Source: Oscillospiraceae bacterium (lineage in GTDB: Bacteria > Bacillota > Clostridia > Oscillospirales > CAG-272). From it: a stretch of DNA of 64,000 nt. Of this stretch, positions 24,571-33,266 are shown one piece after another. The position numbers were made by a program, and so were the translations under genes. Within the stretch, counting starts at the first letter, position 1; each line of letters starts with the position of its first letter. The stretch covers positions 1 through 64,000 of the forward strand of contig QAKK01000023.1 of assembly GCA_003343845.1 (NCBI GenBank). Direction: 5' to 3'. Under the pieces are notes generated by a model, which worked only from the letters and a program-made list of their open reading frames with translations, had not been told where the DNA came from and searched no databases.

Positions 24571-26259
24571 TTAGCAATCCCAGACGCAGCCCTGTGCCAT
24601 CGAACCGACGTTCTTGACAAAGAGTCTGAGGTAACGCTGATAATTGCTTGCGGGGAATTCCCAGTGGAACTCGGAGATTCTCTTTGCCATTTCCTCATCG
24701 GAGATGCAAAGGGTGATGCGGCGGTTGATGACGTCGATCTCGATCTCATCGCCTTCCTTGACGACGCCGAGCGGTCCGCCGAGCGCTGCTTCAGGCGAAA
24801 CATAGCCGACGGAAAGTCCCGAAGAACCGCCGGAGAAGCGGCCATCGGTGATGACGGCGCAGGAATTGAAGAGTTCATGATGGCCCTTCAGCTCTTCCTG
24901 GAAGGTGAAGGCGGTGGTGCCGAAGCGTGCCTTCATGCCGAGGAAGCGGACGACACAGGCGTCGCCGGGGTTGATCTTGCCGGAGCGGAGTGCTTCCAGC
25001 GATGCATCAAGCGTATCGAAAACGCGCGCACGACCGCGGTAGCCGGTCATCAGGTTTGCGGGCACTGCCGCGATCTTGATGATTGCACCTTCGGGCGCGA
25101 GGTTGCCGTACAGAACGCCGATACCGGGCTCGGTCATAACCGGGTTGTCGAGCGTGTGGATGACATCGGGCAGGTAAACCCTTGCGTCCTTGACATTCTC
25201 ACGCAGCGTCTTGCCGGTTACGGTCATAACGTCCATATCCAGAACGGTCTCCATGTTCTTCATCAGGGCAGTCATACCGCCTGCCATGTCGAAGTCCTTG
25301 ACCGAGTAGATCCCGCTGGGCGCGAGGTGCGACAGCAGCGGAATCTCATTGGATGCCTGGTCGAAATACTTCCACCACTGGATGTGACCGAGACCCGCCT
25401 CGTTTGCGATTGCGGGCATATGCAGAATCAGGTTGGAAGATGCGGCAACAGCCATGTCGATCTTGATCGCGTTCTTGACGGCAGCCTCGGTCATGATCTG
25501 ACGTGCGGTGATGCCCTCATCAACGAGGTTCATGATCTGCTTACCTGCCTGATATGCGATCAGGTAGATCTGGCTGCTGACGGCGCAGGTGGAGGAGTTG
25601 TTCGGCAGGGTCATACCGAGCGCTTCTGCCATCATGCACATGCTGTTTGCGGTGGTCATCGAAGTGCAGCCGCCGCAAATGCCCCACGAGTGCTCGATCA
25701 GTCCGTTGTACTCGTCCATATCCATCAGACCCTTGGCGGCAGTGCCGACCTTGTCCTGTGCATGGATGTGCAGAACTTCCTTGCCCTTGTGGATACCAAG
25801 CGGCATGTAACCGCCGGTGACGATGATCGCGGGGATGTCCAGACGTGCACATGCCATCAGATAGCCGGGAACGATGGAGTCGCAGGTGCAGAGCAGAACC
25901 ATACCGTCGAAGAAGTTTCCGTCCACGGTCATCTCAACCTGGTCGGCAATGGAGTTACGCGAAGGAACCTCGATGTACTTGGGGTCCTTCAGCACCATGC
26001 CGTCGCAGATACCGGTGGTCATGACTTCCAGCGGCAGACCGCCTGCCTCGCGAACGCCCTGCTTGACTCTTGCAGCCAGCTTGTCGAGATGTACATGTCC
26101 GGGGTTGTACTCATTCCAGGAGTTGACGACGCCGATCAGCGGACGGTCGATCTCTTCCTTGGAATAGCCCATGCCGTACATCAGGCCGCGGCGGCATTCT
26201 TCAGCTTCGCCGAATTCCCAACAGCTGCGCATATCTTCATACTTTTTCTTTTTAAGCAT
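24571..26259 (-). CDS. IlvD/Edd-family dehydratase, probable sugar-acid dehydratase
   Basis: The ATG at 26257-26259 has AAGGAG before it; the product is ~562 residues. Iron-sulfur ligands lie in 'CDSIVPGYLMACARLDIPAI' and 'GICGGCTSMTTANSMC', then 'EALGMTLPNNSS'. The C-terminal part has 'RVFDTLDASLEAL', 'VVRFLGMKARFG' and 'VITDGRFSGGSSGLSVGYVS'. The family includes dihydroxyacid dehydratase, 6-phosphogluconate dehydratase and aldonate dehydratases. With KDG kinase, KDPG aldolase and no ilv genes nearby, dehydration of an aldonate to 2-keto-3-deoxy acid is the best call. A branched-chain synthesis role is less likely. Confidence 0.85.
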   Translation of the reverse strand: MLKKKKYEDMRSCWEFGEAEECRRGLMYGMGYSKEEIDRPLIGVVNSWNEYNPGHVHLDKLAARVKQGVREAGGLPLEVMTTGICDGMVLKDPKYIEVPSRNSIADQVEMTVDGNFFDGMVLLCTCDSIVPGYLMACARLDIPAIIVTGGYMPLGIHKGKEVLHIHAQDKVGTAAKGLMDMDEYNGLIEHSWGICGGCTSMTTANSMCMMAEALGMTLPNNSSTCAVSSQIYLIAYQAGKQIMNLVDEGITARQIMTEAAVKNAIKIDMAVAASSNLILHMPAIANEAGLGHIQWWKYFDQASNEIPLLSHLAPSGIYSVKDFDMAGGMTALMKNMETVLDMDVMTVTGKTLRENVKDARVYLPDVIHTLDNPVMTEPGIGVLYGNLAPEGAIIKIAAVPANLMTGYRGRARVFDTLDASLEALRSGKINPGDACVVRFLGMKARFGTTAFTFQEELKGHHELFNSCAVITDGRFSGGSSGLSVGYVSPEAALGGPLGVVKEGDEIEIDVINRRITLCISDEEMAKRISEFHWEFPASNYQRYLRLFVKNVGSMAQGCVWDC

Positions 26260-26339
26260 TGTTTCGTTCTCCTTCAAAAACAATTATTAAAATTGGGTAT
26301 GCGAATGTAAAATGGATGCGGTTTGGTCGATTTCGGGTC

Positions 26340-27200
26340 TCAGTCGTCAGACTTCGGCGCCTTGATGAAATTCTCCATATCGACCTTGATGTCGAATGCG
26401 TTGACGGGATTGCCGTCGTCGAGCATCTTGTCGATTGCGCCGTCCACAGACTGACCGCCGTCAATGACGATGGTCTCGCCGACGATGAAGCGGTTGGTCT
26501 CATTATCCGAGAGGAAGAGGATCATCGGCACGATGTCGTCCACGCAGCCGAGGAAGCCCGCGGGGATCTTGCGCAGAAAGCCCTTCTCAAGGTCGGACTG
26601 GTCATAGCGGTCGGTTGCCTTGGTGGCGATGAAGCCGGGAGCAATGCCGTTGACATGAATGCCGTAGTGAATCGCCTCAATGCCGAGGTTCTTCGTGAAC
26701 ATGTTGAGACCCGCCTTCGACGCGGTGTAGGGGAGAACCTTTCTTCTGACCCAGGTGACCTGCGAGTGAACCGAGCTGATGTTGACGATCGAGCCCTTGA
26801 TGCCGTGCTCGATCATGTTCTTCATCGCGAAGTGCGAGAAGTAAGCCGGTGCGTTGAGGTTGAGGTTGACCTGGCTCTCCCAGTAATCGAGGGGCATCTT
26901 TTCAAAGCCGCCCTCGGGCATCTTGAGCGCCCCGCCCGCGTTGTTGACGAGGACGTCGATCGTGCCAAACTTCTCGAAGAAGTCGTGCATCATCTGCTCA
27001 ACGACCTCGCGCTTCGAGATGTCGCCGCCGAAGATCTCGGCGCGGACACCGTACTTGCGGCACTTCTCCGCGATCGCCTGTGCTGCCTCGGGGTTCTTGT
27101 TGTAGGTGATACCCACGTTGTCCCCGCGCTTTGCAAAAGCGACAACGGTAGCTGCGCCGATACCGGTAGACGAACCGGTGACCAATACGTTTCTTGCCAT
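26340..27200 (-). CDS. Short-chain dehydrogenase/reductase
   Basis: The ATG at 27198-27200 follows GGAGGAA. The classical SDR pattern is 'VLVTGSSTGIGAATVVAFAK' (cofactor loop), 'VLVNNAGGA', catalytic Ser in 'NISSVHSQV', and Tyr-x3-Lys in 'PYTASKAG'. The end reads 'FIVGETIVIDGGQSVD'. At ~286 residues it resembles glucose 1-dehydrogenases and ketogluconate reductases. In this operon it could oxidise an aldose to the lactone or interconvert keto- and hydroxy-aldonates. Cofactor preference cannot be read with certainty. Confidence 0.87.
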   Translation of the reverse strand: MARNVLVTGSSTGIGAATVVAFAKRGDNVGITYNKNPEAAQAIAEKCRKYGVRAEIFGGDISKREVVEQMMHDFFEKFGTIDVLVNNAGGALKMPEGGFEKMPLDYWESQVNLNLNAPAYFSHFAMKNMIEHGIKGSIVNISSVHSQVTWVRRKVLPYTASKAGLNMFTKNLGIEAIHYGIHVNGIAPGFIATKATDRYDQSDLEKGFLRKIPAGFLGCVDDIVPMILFLSDNETNRFIVGETIVIDGGQSVDGAIDKMLDDGNPVNAFDIKVDMENFIKAPKSDD

Positions 27201-27233
27201 TGTGTGTTCCTCCAAAGTGTGTTTATTTTTTCT

Positions 27234-28388
27234 TTATTTTGTTTCGCCGAAGAATTTCTCGTATGCGAGGCGCGCCGCACCGAGTGCCGACTGGTATTTG
27301 CCGAGCGTGGTGATGGAGACCTTGATATTCTCCAGCCGCTCACGCGGCAGGATGTTGCGGATCTCCTCCAGCGTCCTGCGATAGAGGTAACCGTCCTCGC
27401 GGCACTGTCCGCCGCCGAAGATGATCGCATCCGGCACATAGAGCTGAATCATGCTGGCGATACCCGCCGCATTGTAGACCGCCGCGGTATCCAGAATTGA
27501 ACGCGCATCCGCGTCTCCTGCGCCCGCAGCAAGGTCGATCGCCCGCGCATCGGTGAAATCGGTGCGCGCCGGGAAGCGCTCGTGCGCGACCTGGACGAGG
27601 GAGTTGCCTCCGGAATAGGCTTCAAGACAGCCGCGGAAACCGCAGACGCAGACCCGCTTGTTGTCCGAAATCAGCATATGTCCGATGTGACCGACCGGGC
27701 GCCCCGGACGGCTGATGAGCAGCTGTCCCTCGGAAACGACGCCCGAGCCGATGCCCACGCCGAAGCCGAGCGTCAGCAGATTGCGGCAGCCCGCCATTGT
27801 ACCGAAATGATATTCGGCGGCAGGCGCTGCCGCCTGTGTGGTCACGGCATACACACCGACGCCGTAGCGATCGCCGAGGACTGCCGCAACCGGTACGTTC
27901 TCGTTCCACGGCAGACCGAAGTTTCTGCCCGAGACGATCACGCCGTCCTCAAAGTCCACATTGCCCGAGACCGAGATGCCGATGCCGTCCAGCCGCTCCC
28001 GCTCAATGCGCGATTCGCGCAGGGCGGTGTCCACCGTGTCGAACAGGAACGCCATGAATGGCTCCTTGCCGTGATAGTGCGGCGTCTCGACCTCGTTCAT
28101 ATAAATTGTGTTGAATGCCAGATTGCAGACGACCGTGCGCGTAAAGCCCGCGCCAATGTCCAACCCGACATAATAGGCAGCGTCGCTGTTGACGCACAGC
28201 GGAATCACGGGACGTCCGCGCCCCTGCGCCTTTTCGCGCCGTGCAAACACATAGCCGCCGCCGAGAAGCGCGTCGACGCCCTTGCACATCGTGCCCCAGG
28301 CGATGCCGGTCGCTTCCTGAATATCCTTTTTGGACGCATTGCCCTTTCCGTGGCGGATCGCGTCCATGATCTGTACGGCAACGCTCAT
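27234..28388 (-). CDS. ROK-family transcriptional regulator
   Basis: A 384-residue protein. The N-terminal winged helix ('NASKKDIQEATGIAWGTMCK') is followed by a ROK sugar-kinase-like domain: 'YYVGLDIGAGFTRTVVCNLA', 'ISVSGNVDFEDGVIV', 'GVGIGSGVVSEGQL', 'PVGHIGHM', and the zinc motif 'CVCGFRGCLEAYSGG'. It overlaps the MBL gene by four bases (ATGA). An HTH plus ROK domain indicates a sugar- or sugar-acid-responsive repressor. Its likely target is the palindrome at 31058 in the operon leader, giving local autoregulation. Confidence 0.9.
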   Translation of the reverse strand: MSVAVQIMDAIRHGKGNASKKDIQEATGIAWGTMCKGVDALLGGGYVFARREKAQGRGRPVIPLCVNSDAAYYVGLDIGAGFTRTVVCNLAFNTIYMNEVETPHYHGKEPFMAFLFDTVDTALRESRIERERLDGIGISVSGNVDFEDGVIVSGRNFGLPWNENVPVAAVLGDRYGVGVYAVTTQAAAPAAEYHFGTMAGCRNLLTLGFGVGIGSGVVSEGQLLISRPGRPVGHIGHMLISDNKRVCVCGFRGCLEAYSGGNSLVQVAHERFPARTDFTDARAIDLAAGAGDADARSILDTAAVYNAAGIASMIQLYVPDAIIFGGGQCREDGYLYRRTLEEIRNILPRERLENIKVSITTLGKYQSALGAARLAYEKFFGETK

Positions 28389-29281
28389 AATAGCTCCTTC
28401 ATGTGCTCCCGCACCGTGTACATCGGCAGGAACAGATGCGCAGGCTGAATACCGCCGACAAAATCGACAAGCCTTTTTGCAACCGCCGCCGTGTCGGTCT
28501 CGCCCGCGTCAAGGCAGGACTTCACAAAATCACGGTAGAGCTCTGTTTTTTGAATTGCGGTGTCGAAAAGATGATCAACCGCATCCGCGCCCTCGACGAT
28601 GTCGCCCGCCGGGATGAACGGATGACCGAGGATCGCGCGCACGGCATGCAGCGCACCGAGCCGCGCCATCGAACGGCGATAGTCGGCAAGGTACATGTAC
28701 GCGCCGCAGCCCTGCACCGCCGTGCCGTCCAGCTGCACCGAATCGCCGCAGACGAGTGTTCCCGTCCCGTGATCGAAGAAGCAGACCGCATCATCGTCGT
28801 GCCCGGGCGTGGCAACCAGCTCCAGCCGCCCGCCGATCCGGTCGCCGTCCGCAAGGGCGGTGTCCACCGTCGTCCCGACAAGTCCTGCCGAGGGCGGCGG
28901 GCTGTTTTCGGGGAAAGCGCGGCGGATCTCTACATTATAATAGAGCGGATCGCGGATCTTATCGACCGATTTTATGTAGGCGGCAATTTGTTTCACGCCG
29001 AGCTCCCGCATCCGTGCAAAGCCGCCGATGTGGTCGCCGTGCGTGTGCGTGCAGGTCAGCACGTCGATGTCGCGCGGCGCAAGCCCGAGCGCTGCAAGCG
29101 CCGGGACAAGCACGCTGTCGACAAGAGCGGCGCTGCCGCCCGCGTCGATCAGAATGTTTTCCGCGCTGCGGAGCAGGATGATCCCGGTCGTCGTGCCGCC
29201 GAACGGCTCACGCAGCAGGTAAACGCCGTCCGTAACGGGGATGAAGCCGGGCGCGCTGCCCCGCCCTGCCGAAAGACGCAT
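28385..29281 (-). CDS. Metallo-beta-lactamase-fold hydrolase (possible lactonase)
   Basis: A ~298-residue protein. It starts at the ATG at 29279-29281 or the adjacent GTG at 29284, with a purine-rich site inside the end of eda. Metal ligands lie in 'TCTHTHGDHIGG', 'LVATPGHDDDAVCFFD' and 'AILGHPFIPAGD'. The fold covers lactonases, glyoxalase II and thioesterases. Between an SDR and a sugar-acid dehydratase, an aldonolactonase role is the most economical reading, but MBL enzymes are too diverse to be sure. Confidence 0.8.
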   Translation of the reverse strand: MRLSAGRGSAPGFIPVTDGVYLLREPFGGTTTGIILLRSAENILIDAGGSAALVDSVLVPALAALGLAPRDIDVLTCTHTHGDHIGGFARMRELGVKQIAAYIKSVDKIRDPLYYNVEIRRAFPENSPPPSAGLVGTTVDTALADGDRIGGRLELVATPGHDDDAVCFFDHGTGTLVCGDSVQLDGTAVQGCGAYMYLADYRRSMARLGALHAVRAILGHPFIPAGDIVEGADAVDHLFDTAIQKTELYRDFVKSCLDAGETDTAAVAKRLVDFVGGIQPAHLFLPMYTVREHMKELL

Positions 29282-29292
29282 CACAGCGAAAA

Positions 29293-29952
29293 TTACTTTC
29301 TCTTGCAGGATTTGACCTTGGCAACGACCGCTTCAGCGTGTGCTTTAATCTCATCGTAGTCGCAGGTGCCCTTGGTGGGATGCGTCAGACCCGAGCCGAG
29401 TGCAACGGCATATGCGCCGTCGTCAAACCACTTGTCGATGTTGTCGATCGAAACACCGCCGACCGGGATGCATCTTGCCTGCGGCAGAGGACCCATCACA
29501 GCCTTGATAAAGCCGATGCCGACTGCACTTGCCGGGAAGATCTTCACAATGTCGCAGCCGTAGTCCATGGCGGTCACGATCTCGGTGAAGGTCTGCACAC
29601 CGGGCATATATGCGATGCTGTAACGATTGCAGAGCTTTGCAACCTCGGGACGGAAGTTCGGTGCGATGATGAAGGACGCGCCCGCCAGGATGCAGGCTCT
29701 TGCCGTCTCGGGATCGAGGACCGTACCTGCGCCGACATATGCGTCAAGGTTCTTCTCCTTGATCTCCTTTGCGATCGTCTCGATGATGTTGAGCGCGCCG
29801 GGCGTGCTCATCGAGATCTCCAGAATCGTGACACCGCCGTCCATGATGGCGCGGGTACGAACCATTGCGTCTGCCTCGTTCTTGTCGCGGACAATACCGA
29901 CAAGACCGTTCTTGTGCATGTTCTGAATGACACTGTGCTTCAAAATTTCCAT
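29293..29952 (-). CDS. eda: KDPG/KHG aldolase
   Basis: A 219-residue class I aldolase. 'ILEISMSTPGALNII' carries the catalytic Glu, then 'YVGAGTVLDPETARACILAG', 'FIIAPNFRPEVAKLCNRY' and 'DIVKIFPASAVGIGFIKAVM' with the Schiff-base Lys, and the phosphate site 'PVGGVSIDNIDKWFDDGAYA'. It cleaves 2-keto-3-deoxy-6-phosphogluconate to pyruvate and glyceraldehyde 3-phosphate. The adjacent KDG kinase supplies its substrate. Galactonate-type KDPGal aldolase is a close alternative. Confidence 0.92.
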   Translation of the reverse strand: MEILKHSVIQNMHKNGLVGIVRDKNEADAMVRTRAIMDGGVTILEISMSTPGALNIIETIAKEIKEKNLDAYVGAGTVLDPETARACILAGASFIIAPNFRPEVAKLCNRYSIAYMPGVQTFTEIVTAMDYGCDIVKIFPASAVGIGFIKAVMGPLPQARCIPVGGVSIDNIDKWFDDGAYAVALGSGLTHPTKGTCDYDEIKAHAEAVVAKVKSCKRK

Positions 29953-29993
29953 CTTAGAAATCCTTCTTTCACAAATTCAATGAAGTCGTTATG

Positions 29994-31028
29994 TTATCTC
30001 TGGATTCTGCCGTTGCCGCTGCCTGCGATCAGGTTCTCAACGTCGTCTCTCGTGAAGCGGACGAAGTCGCCGTAGATCGTGTGCTTGAGTGCGCTGCCAC
30101 CGATCGCATACTCGATGATCTTCTGACGGTCGTCGGGGAAATGACGGAACGCATAGATCAGCGAGCCGCCGAAGCTGTCGCCGCCGCCGATGCGGTCCAC
30201 AATGTTGGTGATGCTGTACTTGCGGCTGATGTGGAAGTCGCCGTCGCGGAAGGCGAGCACACCGGACCAGTTGTTGTGGTCAGCGCTGACGCTCTCACGC
30301 AGGCTGACTGCGAGCGCCTTGACGTTCGGATAGGTATCCATGACGATCTTCGCAAGATCCTTGTACATCTCGGTGTTCAGCTTGCCGGAGTCAACGCCGG
30401 TCTCCATCTTGATGCCGAGGCACTTCTGGCAGTCTTCCTCGTTGGCGATCATGACGTCGATGTACTTGGCGATCTCGGGCATGACCTCGATCGGCTCCTT
30501 GCCCCACTTCCACAGCTTCTTGCGGTAGTTGAGGTCGCAGGAAACCGTGATGCCCTTCTCCTTGCACTTCTTCAGTGCTTCGATCGTTGCGTCGCAGAGC
30601 GACTCGGACAGAGCGGGCGTGATGCCGGTGACATGGAACCAGTCTGCATCCGCGAGGATCGTATCCCAGTCAAAATCGCCGGGCTTCACTGCCGCAATGG
30701 CGGTGTTGTCACGGTCGTAGATGACCTTGGAGGGGCGCATGTTCGAGCCGGTCTCGGTGAAGTAGAGACCGAGGCGCTTGTCGGAGAACTGGATCGCACT
30801 CGTATCCAGACCGAAGCGGCGCAGCTCATTGACAGCCGCGCGGCCAAGATCGTTCTTCGGCAGAGCCGTAACAAACTTTGCCTCATCGCCGTATGCGCTG
30901 ACCGCAACCGCAACGTTGGCTTCCGCACCGCCGAAGGTGCAGACCATGTTCGGCGTCTGCAGAATCATTTCTCTGCCGGGAGGCGTGATCCGGAGCATCA
31001 GTTCACCGAAAGTCACAACTTTTTTCAT
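29994..31028 (-). CDS. kdgK: 2-keto-3-deoxygluconate kinase (PfkB family)
   Basis: A 344-residue protein. 'VVTFGELMLRITPPG' starts it; the substrate loop is 'TFGGAEANVAVAVSAYGDEA'. The C-terminal nucleotide/catalytic motif is 'DRIGGGDSFGGSLIYAF', a variant of DTxGAGD with the catalytic Asp present. It matches KdgK/sugar kinases that phosphorylate 2-keto-3-deoxygluconate or -galactonate. It is the first gene of the nine-gene operon, with GAGGTAA before the ATG and a strong promoter and palindrome upstream. Confidence 0.9.
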   Translation of the reverse strand: MKKVVTFGELMLRITPPGREMILQTPNMVCTFGGAEANVAVAVSAYGDEAKFVTALPKNDLGRAAVNELRRFGLDTSAIQFSDKRLGLYFTETGSNMRPSKVIYDRDNTAIAAVKPGDFDWDTILADADWFHVTGITPALSESLCDATIEALKKCKEKGITVSCDLNYRKKLWKWGKEPIEVMPEIAKYIDVMIANEEDCQKCLGIKMETGVDSGKLNTEMYKDLAKIVMDTYPNVKALAVSLRESVSADHNNWSGVLAFRDGDFHISRKYSITNIVDRIGGGDSFGGSLIYAFRHFPDDRQKIIEYAIGGSALKHTIYGDFVRFTRDDVENLIAGSGNGRIQR

Positions 31029-31057
31029 TTTTGTTTACCTCGATAAAATAGTTTTTT

Positions 31058-31076
31058 GTGGACAAAATTTGCCCAC
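31058..31076. promoter_or_regulatory. Palindromic operator in the leader of the sugar-acid operon
   Basis: A 19-base dyad, gtggacaaa-a-tttgcccac, pairs at 8 of 9 positions. It lies ~10-25 bases after the predicted start of transcription and before kdgK. The ROK regulator in the operon is the obvious candidate ligand-responsive binder. Confidence 0.65.
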
Positions 31077-31090
31077 TGTCTTACATCTTC

Positions 31091-31119
31091 ATTATAAAGA
31101 ATTCCGCACGGCAAGTCAA
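31091..31119 (-). promoter_or_regulatory. Near-consensus promoter of the nine-gene operon
   Basis: Minus strand: TTGACT (31114-31119), 17-bp spacer, TATAAT (31091-31096). The remaining gap up to deoD (31120-31290) is AT-rich with no ORF. Confidence 0.85.
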
Positions 31120-31290
31120 GGCGGCGGCGGCTTCTTCTTTACAAATAAAAAAAACGCTTTGTTTTTTGTTTTTGCGCGTGATTGATATTTTCTTAACAAT
31201 ATATTTATTTTTCGCACCACGCAGGTTTCACAATTAAATCACATGCGATTTATTTTACATTTTGCGCATTCCGTCAAGCTGAAATAAGGC

Positions 31291-31319
31291 TTGATTTGCC
31301 GCAGAAAAAATGATAGAAT
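31291..31319 (+). promoter_or_regulatory. deoD promoter
   Basis: TTGATT (31291-31296), 17-bp spacer, TAGAAT (31314-31319), about 40 bases before the ATG. Confidence 0.75.
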
Positions 31320-31359
31320 AAAAGTAGAAGACACAAATTTAATTTCACGGAGGTATACC

Positions 31360-32064
31360 ATGTCGATTCCAACCCCGCATATCAACGCCGGCGCAAACGA
31401 TTTTGCCGAAACCGTCCTGATGCCGGGCGATCCCCTGCGCGCCAAGTTCATCGCCGAAAACTTCCTTGAAAATCCCGTACTTGTCAACAATGTGCGCGGT
31501 GTCCAGGGTTACACCGGTACCTATCACGGCAAGCGCGTGTCCGTCATGGCAAGCGGGATGGGCATGCCGTCCATCGGCATCTATTCCTATGAGCTGTTCA
31601 ACTTTTACGATGTGAAAAATATCATCCGCATCGGCTCCGCCGGTGCCATTTCGCCGGATCTCAAGCTCTTTGACATCGTTATCGGCATGAGCGCAAGCTA
31701 CAACAGCGTGTTTGCCAACCAGTTCGGGCTGCCCGGCACCTATGCGCCGACGGCAAGCTATTCCCTGCTGAAAAAAGCGACCGATGCTGCCGACACACTC
31801 GGGCTGCCGGTCACCGTCGGCAATATCCTCTCCAATGACCTGTTCTATGACGATGCGCAAAGCACGCTTGCATGGCAGAAGATGGGCGTTCTCGCCGTGG
31901 AAATGGAGAGTGCGGCGCTCTATATGAACGCAGCGCGCGCGGGCAAGAATGCGCTCTGCATCTGCACCATCTCGGACAGTCTGGTCACGCACGAGGAGTG
32001 CACCGCCGAGGAGCGGCAGAATGCCTTCACGCAGATGATGCGTCTCGCACTCGAGATCGCCTGA
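31360..32064 (+). CDS. deoD: Purine-nucleoside phosphorylase, DeoD type
   Basis: A 234-residue protein with CGGAGG before the ATG. It has the hexameric PNP layout: 'HINAGANDFAETVLMPGDPL', 'VQGYTGTYHGKRVSVMASGM', 'NIIRIGSAGAI', 'VLAVEMESAALYMNAARAGK' and 'CTISDSLVTHEE' with the catalytic Asp. It splits purine (deoxy)ribonucleosides with phosphate to base and sugar 1-phosphate for salvage. The WYL regulator begins two bases after its stop. Confidence 0.96.
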   Translation: MSIPTPHINAGANDFAETVLMPGDPLRAKFIAENFLENPVLVNNVRGVQGYTGTYHGKRVSVMASGMGMPSIGIYSYELFNFYDVKNIIRIGSAGAISPDLKLFDIVIGMSASYNSVFANQFGLPGTYAPTASYSLLKKATDAADTLGLPVTVGNILSNDLFYDDAQSTLAWQKMGVLAVEMESAALYMNAARAGKNALCICTISDSLVTHEECTAEERQNAFTQMMRLALEIA

Positions 32065-32065
32065 C

Positions 32066-33052
32066 ATGGCACGCACGGAAAACCAGAAGCGCCGCCTGCT
32101 CTGCCTGCTTGACCTCCTGCTGCACGAGACCGATGCCGACCATCCGATGCCACTTGCCGAGATCGGCAAACGACTTGCGGAAATGGGTCTAAATGCGGAA
32201 CGCAAGTCGCTCTATGACGACATCCGCACCCTGGCAGAGCACGGTATCGCGGTGGAATATCTGCCGCGGCACGGCTACGCGGTCATGGCGCGCACCTATG
32301 AGCTTGCCGAGCTGAAAATGCTGGTGGACATCATCCGCTCAGCAAAATTTCTGACCGAGAAGAAGAGCCGTGAGCTGATCCGCAAGCTGTACGGCGAGAC
32401 CAGCCGCTACGGCGCGGCGGAGTTGGACCGACAGGTCTACACCGCGCGGGTCAAATCCAAGAGCGAGATCATCTACTATACGGTGGACGCCCTGCATGCG
32501 GCAATCCGTGAAAACCGACAGATCAGCTTCCGCTATCTCCACTACAACGCACACAAAGTGCGGGTTGAAAAATCCCCCGGCTTCCGCTATGTCGCCAGCC
32601 CGTGGGCACTGGTGTGGGACAACGAGAACTACTATCTCGTCGCCTACGACGGCGAAACCCGATCGATCCGTCACTTTCGCGTAGACCGCATGCGCGACGT
32701 CCGCGCCGAGGCACAAAAGCGTCTCGGCAAAGAGGCGTTCGGCAACTTCGACATCGGCGTCTACGAAGCCAAGACCTTCGGCATGTTCGGCGGCAAGGAG
32801 GAAACCGTGACGCTTGCCTGCACCGAACGCGCCGCCGATGCCGTCATCGACCGTTTCGGCACGGAGCCGACCTTCATTCCGCGCGCGGGCGGCGGTTTTG
32901 ACGTGACCGTGCGCGTGTTCCAAAGCCCGCAGTTCTACGCATGGCTGACCGGGCTTTCGGGGCTGATCCGGCTAAAGGCGCCGACGCGCGCCGTGGACGC
33001 CTATCGGGCATACCTTACGGGGGCGCTTGACGGGCTGAAAAACGAAGAATAA
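32066..33052 (+). CDS. HTH-WYL domain transcriptional regulator
   Basis: A 328-residue protein. The N-terminal winged helix ('MPLAEIGKRLAEMGLNAERK', 'SLYDDIRTLAEHGIAVEYLP') is followed by a WYL domain ('AIRENRQISFRYLHYNAHKV', 'VASPWALVWDNENYYLVAYD', 'RHFRVDRMRDV'). A C-terminal WCX-like extension completes it. WYL proteins sense nucleic acids or nucleotides in several stress and defence settings. Its direct coupling to deoD suggests control of nucleoside metabolism, but the ligand is unknown. Confidence 0.9.
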   Translation: MARTENQKRRLLCLLDLLLHETDADHPMPLAEIGKRLAEMGLNAERKSLYDDIRTLAEHGIAVEYLPRHGYAVMARTYELAELKMLVDIIRSAKFLTEKKSRELIRKLYGETSRYGAAELDRQVYTARVKSKSEIIYYTVDALHAAIRENRQISFRYLHYNAHKVRVEKSPGFRYVASPWALVWDNENYYLVAYDGETRSIRHFRVDRMRDVRAEAQKRLGKEAFGNFDIGVYEAKTFGMFGGKEETVTLACTERAADAVIDRFGTEPTFIPRAGGGFDVTVRVFQSPQFYAWLTGLSGLIRLKAPTRAVDAYRAYLTGALDGLKNEE

Positions 33053-33055
33053 TGC

Positions 33056-33095
33056 AAAAAAGCACTGCAAAACAAAGGTTTTGCAGTGCTTTTTC
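33056..33095. terminator. Bidirectional terminator after the WYL gene
   Basis: A long perfect stem (aaaaagcactgcaaaac with its complement, loop aaag) and T residues on both sides. Confidence 0.93.
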
Positions 33096-33099
33096 TTTG

Positions 33100-33186
33100 T
33101 CAGTTGGCGCAGCTCGGCGTGCCGCCGGGCACGCACATTACCGGGAACAGCATCGGTACCACCGATGGAGAAGCAGGTTTATTCAT
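33100..33186 (-). CDS. Candidate 28-residue peptide ORF
   Basis: Minus strand, ATG at 33184-33186 to TGA at 33100: 'MNKPASPSVVPMLFPVMCVP' followed by GGTPSCAN. It lies directly upstream of a strong terminator and after the ispH terminator. The G-rich stretch before the ATG (aggcgggg) is too close for a normal ribosome site, and no clear promoter is seen. I do not recognise it; it may be chance. Confidence 0.2.
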   Translation of the reverse strand: MNKPASPSVVPMLFPVMCVPGGTPSCAN

Positions 33187-33266
33187 CCCCGCCTACTGCC
33201 CGATTCTTCTGCCCTCTATAAGAATCAATGCACCAATGCAGAGACGCATATTGGGCAAGCATACAA

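Noticed and set aside
24571..26259. Naming the dehydratase ilvD (branched-chain amino acid synthesis)
   Set aside because: No other ilv or leu genes are adjacent and the operon context points to sugar acids.
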